A stretch of 64,000 nt of DNA, taken from positions 4,030,001 through 4,094,000 of the forward strand of contig OZ231128.1 in NCBI GenBank assembly GCA_965153355.1, given 5' to 3'. This document shows positions 60,562 through 64,000 of this stretch, piece after piece. This DNA comes from Flaccisagitta enflata (Eukaryota > Chaetognatha > Sagittoidea > Aphragmophora). The notes beneath the pieces were generated by a model. The model was not told the origin of the DNA and searched no databases. It worked only from the letters and a program-made list of their open reading frames with translations. Position 1 is the first letter of the stretch; every line of letters starts with the position of its first letter. The translations under genes were made by a program, and so were the position numbers.

Positions 60562-61083
60562 TCATTCACAATGAATGCTACTAAGGTAAAGTTTGATCAA
60601 ATGCATCAAAGTAACATTTTTTGCTCGTCTTTTATCCAAGTCTTGAAAAAGAAACACTCAAATCATTGTTCTAATGAACACATAAAGGGGGGGGGGCGTT
60701 AATTGGAAGGGGGGCGATAGATGGAGAAAATATGGTAATTGCAAGAACCATCTGCAAAGGACAGGAACGCTTCTTTGAGAATTCGTATTTGTAACTTTAT
60801 ATTTTCCAACCTTTTTTTCTCCAATCCTTTTCCTTAGGAAGTCAATAAATTGGTTTGAAATGGTGAAGGGAAGAAATTTTGAAATTTGGAGGGGAAGCAA
60901 AGAAAGAGAAGCGAGAGAGAGAAAGCAAAAATGCAACGGATTTTTGGATTTTTTTTTCTTTTTAATGGAGAAAAAAAAATTGTGTAATTTTGATTTTTAT
61001 CTTCGTCGATATGGGTTGATTTTCTTGGCCACCAACTCTGAAATGACTAACTCAAATCTAACTTAATACAGGCATTGCAATGA
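59723..61083. other. No gene; dispersed repeat and poly-T
   Basis: 60,155-60,260 is a copy of the dispersed repeat at 12.1 and 55.3 kb. Poly-T at 60,506-60,560. No supported coding region. Confidence 0.5.
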
Positions 61084-61547
61084 ACAAGGCCAGATACACG
61101 GCAATCCAGTCGCGGACGGTTGGGCGGGAGCAGTAATGCGAAAACCGCTAGGAATTCCAATAAATTCGTAACGTACCGACCTACCACCTGGTAATCTCTA
61201 ATAGAAAAAAATGAGATTAATACCCGAGCAATACCCGAGCATACCCAAGAAATACCCTAGCAATACCCGAGCAATACCCAAGCAATACCCAAATATCCGC
61301 GCAATACCCGAGCATACCCGAGCGATATAAAGCAATACCAAAGTAATACCCGGGCATACCCGAGCAATACCCAAGAAATACCCGAGCAATACCCGAGTAA
61401 TACCCAAATACCCGAGCGATACCCAAATACCCGAGCAATACCCAAGTATACCCCGGGTTTTAATCTCACCTCAGATTACGTGGTGCCTACCGACATACCG
61501 ACCGACCGTCACAGAAAGGTGTAGAATCGCGTGTCCGCGACTAAAAA
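61084..61547 (+). mobile_element. Structured element, family 1, with an internal minisatellite
   Basis: Starts ACAAGGCCAGATACACGGC, 5' arm AGTCGCGGAC, and ends TAGAATCGCGTGTCCGCGAC then TAAAAA. The 10-bp long-range stem is perfect. About 61,218-61,455 in the middle is a short-period repeat of AATACCCGAGC/AATACCCAAGC, which makes this copy over three times the usual length. Confidence 0.75.
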
Positions 61548-61671
61548 CGATCTGGCCTTATAACCTTTGTTGTATCTTGATAACTAAATTGTGGCTCATT
61601 TGCATGGTTTAATATGAACTTACTTGACAACGCTTCACATTGAATTGATATCATGGATTCAATTATTTATC

Positions 61672-61762
61672 CATTCATTCATTCATTCATTCATTCATTC
61701 ATTCATTCATTCATTCATTCATTCATTCATTCATTCATTCATTCATTCATTCTTTCATTCAT
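61672..61762. repeat. (ATTC)n microsatellite
   Basis: About 22 ATTC units. Confidence 0.97.
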
Positions 61763-62217
61763 AATTCATGATTTTTTCTTTCATGCTGTTTTTTCTTTTT
61801 TTTTCTATGTTTGTCTCATGGTAATTAGTACTCTCATTATCTATCTCTTTACTCTAATGCCTGAGACAGAGATGCAAACTGATACTTAGACTGTTTGACA
61901 TACAGAAAGACAGAAAACCAGACAGACAGACAGACAATTAAAGACAGAAACAGAGAGGGGGTGAAGCATGAAATGACTTTTCGCAGTATCGCTGACTGTT
62001 ACGTTATTTAGTATATACAGGGCAAATATTCGTGTGATTGATGGTCTTTTATAAACTAACAGACTATAAAGTCTATATTGTTAATCTTTTTCTCAATTCT
62101 GTCAACTTCCATCACTTTCACTTTTACATTTTCAGTTTTAGTGAGTCAGCAGATATTCCGAAAGTTTACTAAAACATTTCAACGCTGGCGCCTCATTGTC
62201 CAATGAAAATAATGCTC

Positions 62218-62322
<105 letters not shown>

Positions 62323-62374
62323 TGTGTTTGTTTTTGTTTTTGATGATGTGATTGTTGTTTTCACCCAAGTCCAT

Positions 62375-62438
62375 GAAGAAGAAGAAGAAGAAGAAGAAGA
62401 AGAAGAAGATGAAGAAGAAGAAGAAGAAGAAGAAGAAG

Positions 62439-62470
<32 letters not shown>

Positions 62471-62622
62471 GAAGAAGAAGAAGAAGATAAAAAAGATGAA
62501 GAAGATGAAGAAGAAGAAGAAGAAGAAGAAGAAGAAGAAGAAGAAGAAGAAGAAGAAGAAGAAGAAGAAAAAGAAGAAGAAGAAGAAGAAGACGAAGAAG
62601 AAGAAAAAGAAGAAGAAGAGAG
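62375..62622. repeat. (GAA)n microsatellite
   Basis: GAA/AAG tract with GAT, GTA and AAA variants, ~50 bp after the (TTG)n tract. Confidence 0.97.
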
Positions 62623-62639
62623 ATCACAAACACTGGAGT

Positions 62640-64000
62640 AAGAACAACACACGCAATCTGGCTCAGTATTCCCTTCCAAATCATGCTGTTGTTTTTGAAG
62701 CCAGATCTGGTTTACTACTATGAAGCTTCCCAGGAACAAACCCATGGTGGAAAAAAAAGGCCAAGTGTTGTGAACCTCCTAGGCATGTTGTAAATTGTAT
62801 ATGGTACAATAAAAGCCAGAAATTTAAAAAATCGGCTTAGAAATAAAGCATTTGTAGCTTAATAACAGCAAAAATAAACTATTTTAAAGTATTTATTAAG
62901 TTAAAAATTGTAGTTTTTCTTTCTAAAACTTTGAAGAAATAGTTGAACAGTGTGGCAATGGCTGCTGTTATGATATTTCTACCCCTTTCAACAAGTTCAG
63001 AGGCAACTATTACAAATTGAATCAAAAAAACTACTTAAAAAACAATAGATAGAGGCATTTCTAATATTTTTTTGTTATTTTTGAGCAATGATTTATAATC
63101 TATTATTTTAATCTAGTTGTCAGAGATTCAAACATAAGTATTTGTACTGTTATTATACTTTATAATGTTTTATTTAATTATTTGGAAAAAATATTACTAT
63201 TTTCTTTGTTGAAAAACCTTTTTTTACTGTTTTTTTTTAGCCTATTTTTGTGCTATTTGAGTTGATATCCCTCCTAACTAGTCTGATATGGTAATATTGT
63301 TTATACAGCAATGATAGCCACATTACACTGTAGTTTTCTGAAGTTTTTGAAAGTGTAATTACCTTTTTCGATACAAAAAATGCTTAAGGGCTTCCAGTTG
63401 TCCCACATGAGAAAAATCAATAATTAGGTTTGTGGCGATTAATACGGAGTACAAGCCACTCATTTCTAGATGCCCAAGTCTCTGCCATCGATCACTATCA
63501 ATGTAGCATTACATAACAGAGACAGTTATAGCATCACAATACACAAGGAAGCATGCTGCACTGAAATGCTAAGTTTTGTGTTTTCCTAGCAACGAGTTAC
63601 TAAGATACTAGCCAGGAACAACAAGTTTCAAAGGCCGAATCAATTGAAATACATAATTCAAATCAGTACAAATCAAGCTGAGGTTGTGAAAATTAGCGGT
63701 ACGTTTTTTTACATGTTCCTGAATGCAAAAAGGCATGAAATTTTATGTATGATATCGGACAGAGGTAGTGAAGGGCCACTCGATTTGATTTATGAGAATT
63801 ACCCATTCCTTGCTACCTTCAAATTAGAATTGACTTGATTTACCTACTTAAAATGGCTTTCACTGAACATTTGAAATCGCATGGTCATTAGGATGCATCT
63901 ACTTTACCCAAAACTCTTATTCGTTCAGACTTTTAGGGTCCAGGGTCATCAGAATATGTACTGATCTGAGGACATGATTTTGCTTATTTGGTCAATGTTG
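62640..64000. other. No gene seen
   Basis: AT-rich sequence to the window end. No open frame above background, no repeat family recognised. Confidence 0.5.

Overview
The window is a repeat-dominated piece of a eukaryotic nuclear genome. Two different Ty3/gypsy-type retroelements, a tRNA-derived SINE-like element, long microsatellites of many motifs, several minisatellites, satellite arrays and an assembly gap all point that way. An invertebrate animal is the most likely source, but no host gene is clear enough to name the organism. The only candidate host coding sequence is a low-complexity exon at about 12.9-14.3 kb.

Layout: 1-1206 is a 53-bp minisatellite. 1.2-9 kb is a mosaic of composite mobile elements (hairpin-rich inverted termini around a ~21-bp minisatellite), short structured elements ending in CTAAAAA, and microsatellites. 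9-12.8 kb holds microsatellites and a 15-bp minisatellite. 12.9-14.3 kb holds the possible exon. 15.38-15.6 kb is a tRNA-Ser-like SINE. 17.4-19.6 kb is mostly plain sequence. 19,613-35,539 is a nearly complete 15.9-kb LTR retrotransposon with a 4-bp target duplication. 36.2-38.4 kb holds a fold-back repeat and tandem repeats. 38.4-40.3 kb is the 5' half of a second Ty3/gypsy element on the minus strand. 41.1-50.9 kb is a 137-bp satellite in two opposed arrays, after a 33-N gap. 51-64 kb is AT-rich sequence with MITEs, a palindrome, composite elements and microsatellites.

The main item is the large retrotransposon. Its 694-bp LTRs (about three differences) enclose gag, a -1 frameshift signal (slippery heptamer plus hairpin), protease-RT-RNase H, and integrase. 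A perfect 13-bp tandem duplication splits integrase off. In the env position lies a 957-residue third ORF whose N-terminal third carries all five landmarks of a DEDDy 3'-5' exonuclease (RNase D/WRN type). The 3' region of this copy was rebuilt by what looks like reverse-transcriptase template switching. One event left a sense plus antisense pol chimera between two 789-bp direct repeats. Another left a 389-bp foreign segment between two 113-bp direct repeats, which truncates the third ORF.

The second theme is small dispersed elements that conserve shape more than sequence. At least three families share a 5' ACAAG plus hairpin, a long-range closing stem, a GACC/GACG-rich middle and a 3' TAGAG-hairpin-TAAAAA end. 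The stem sequences differ between families, yet pairing is kept.
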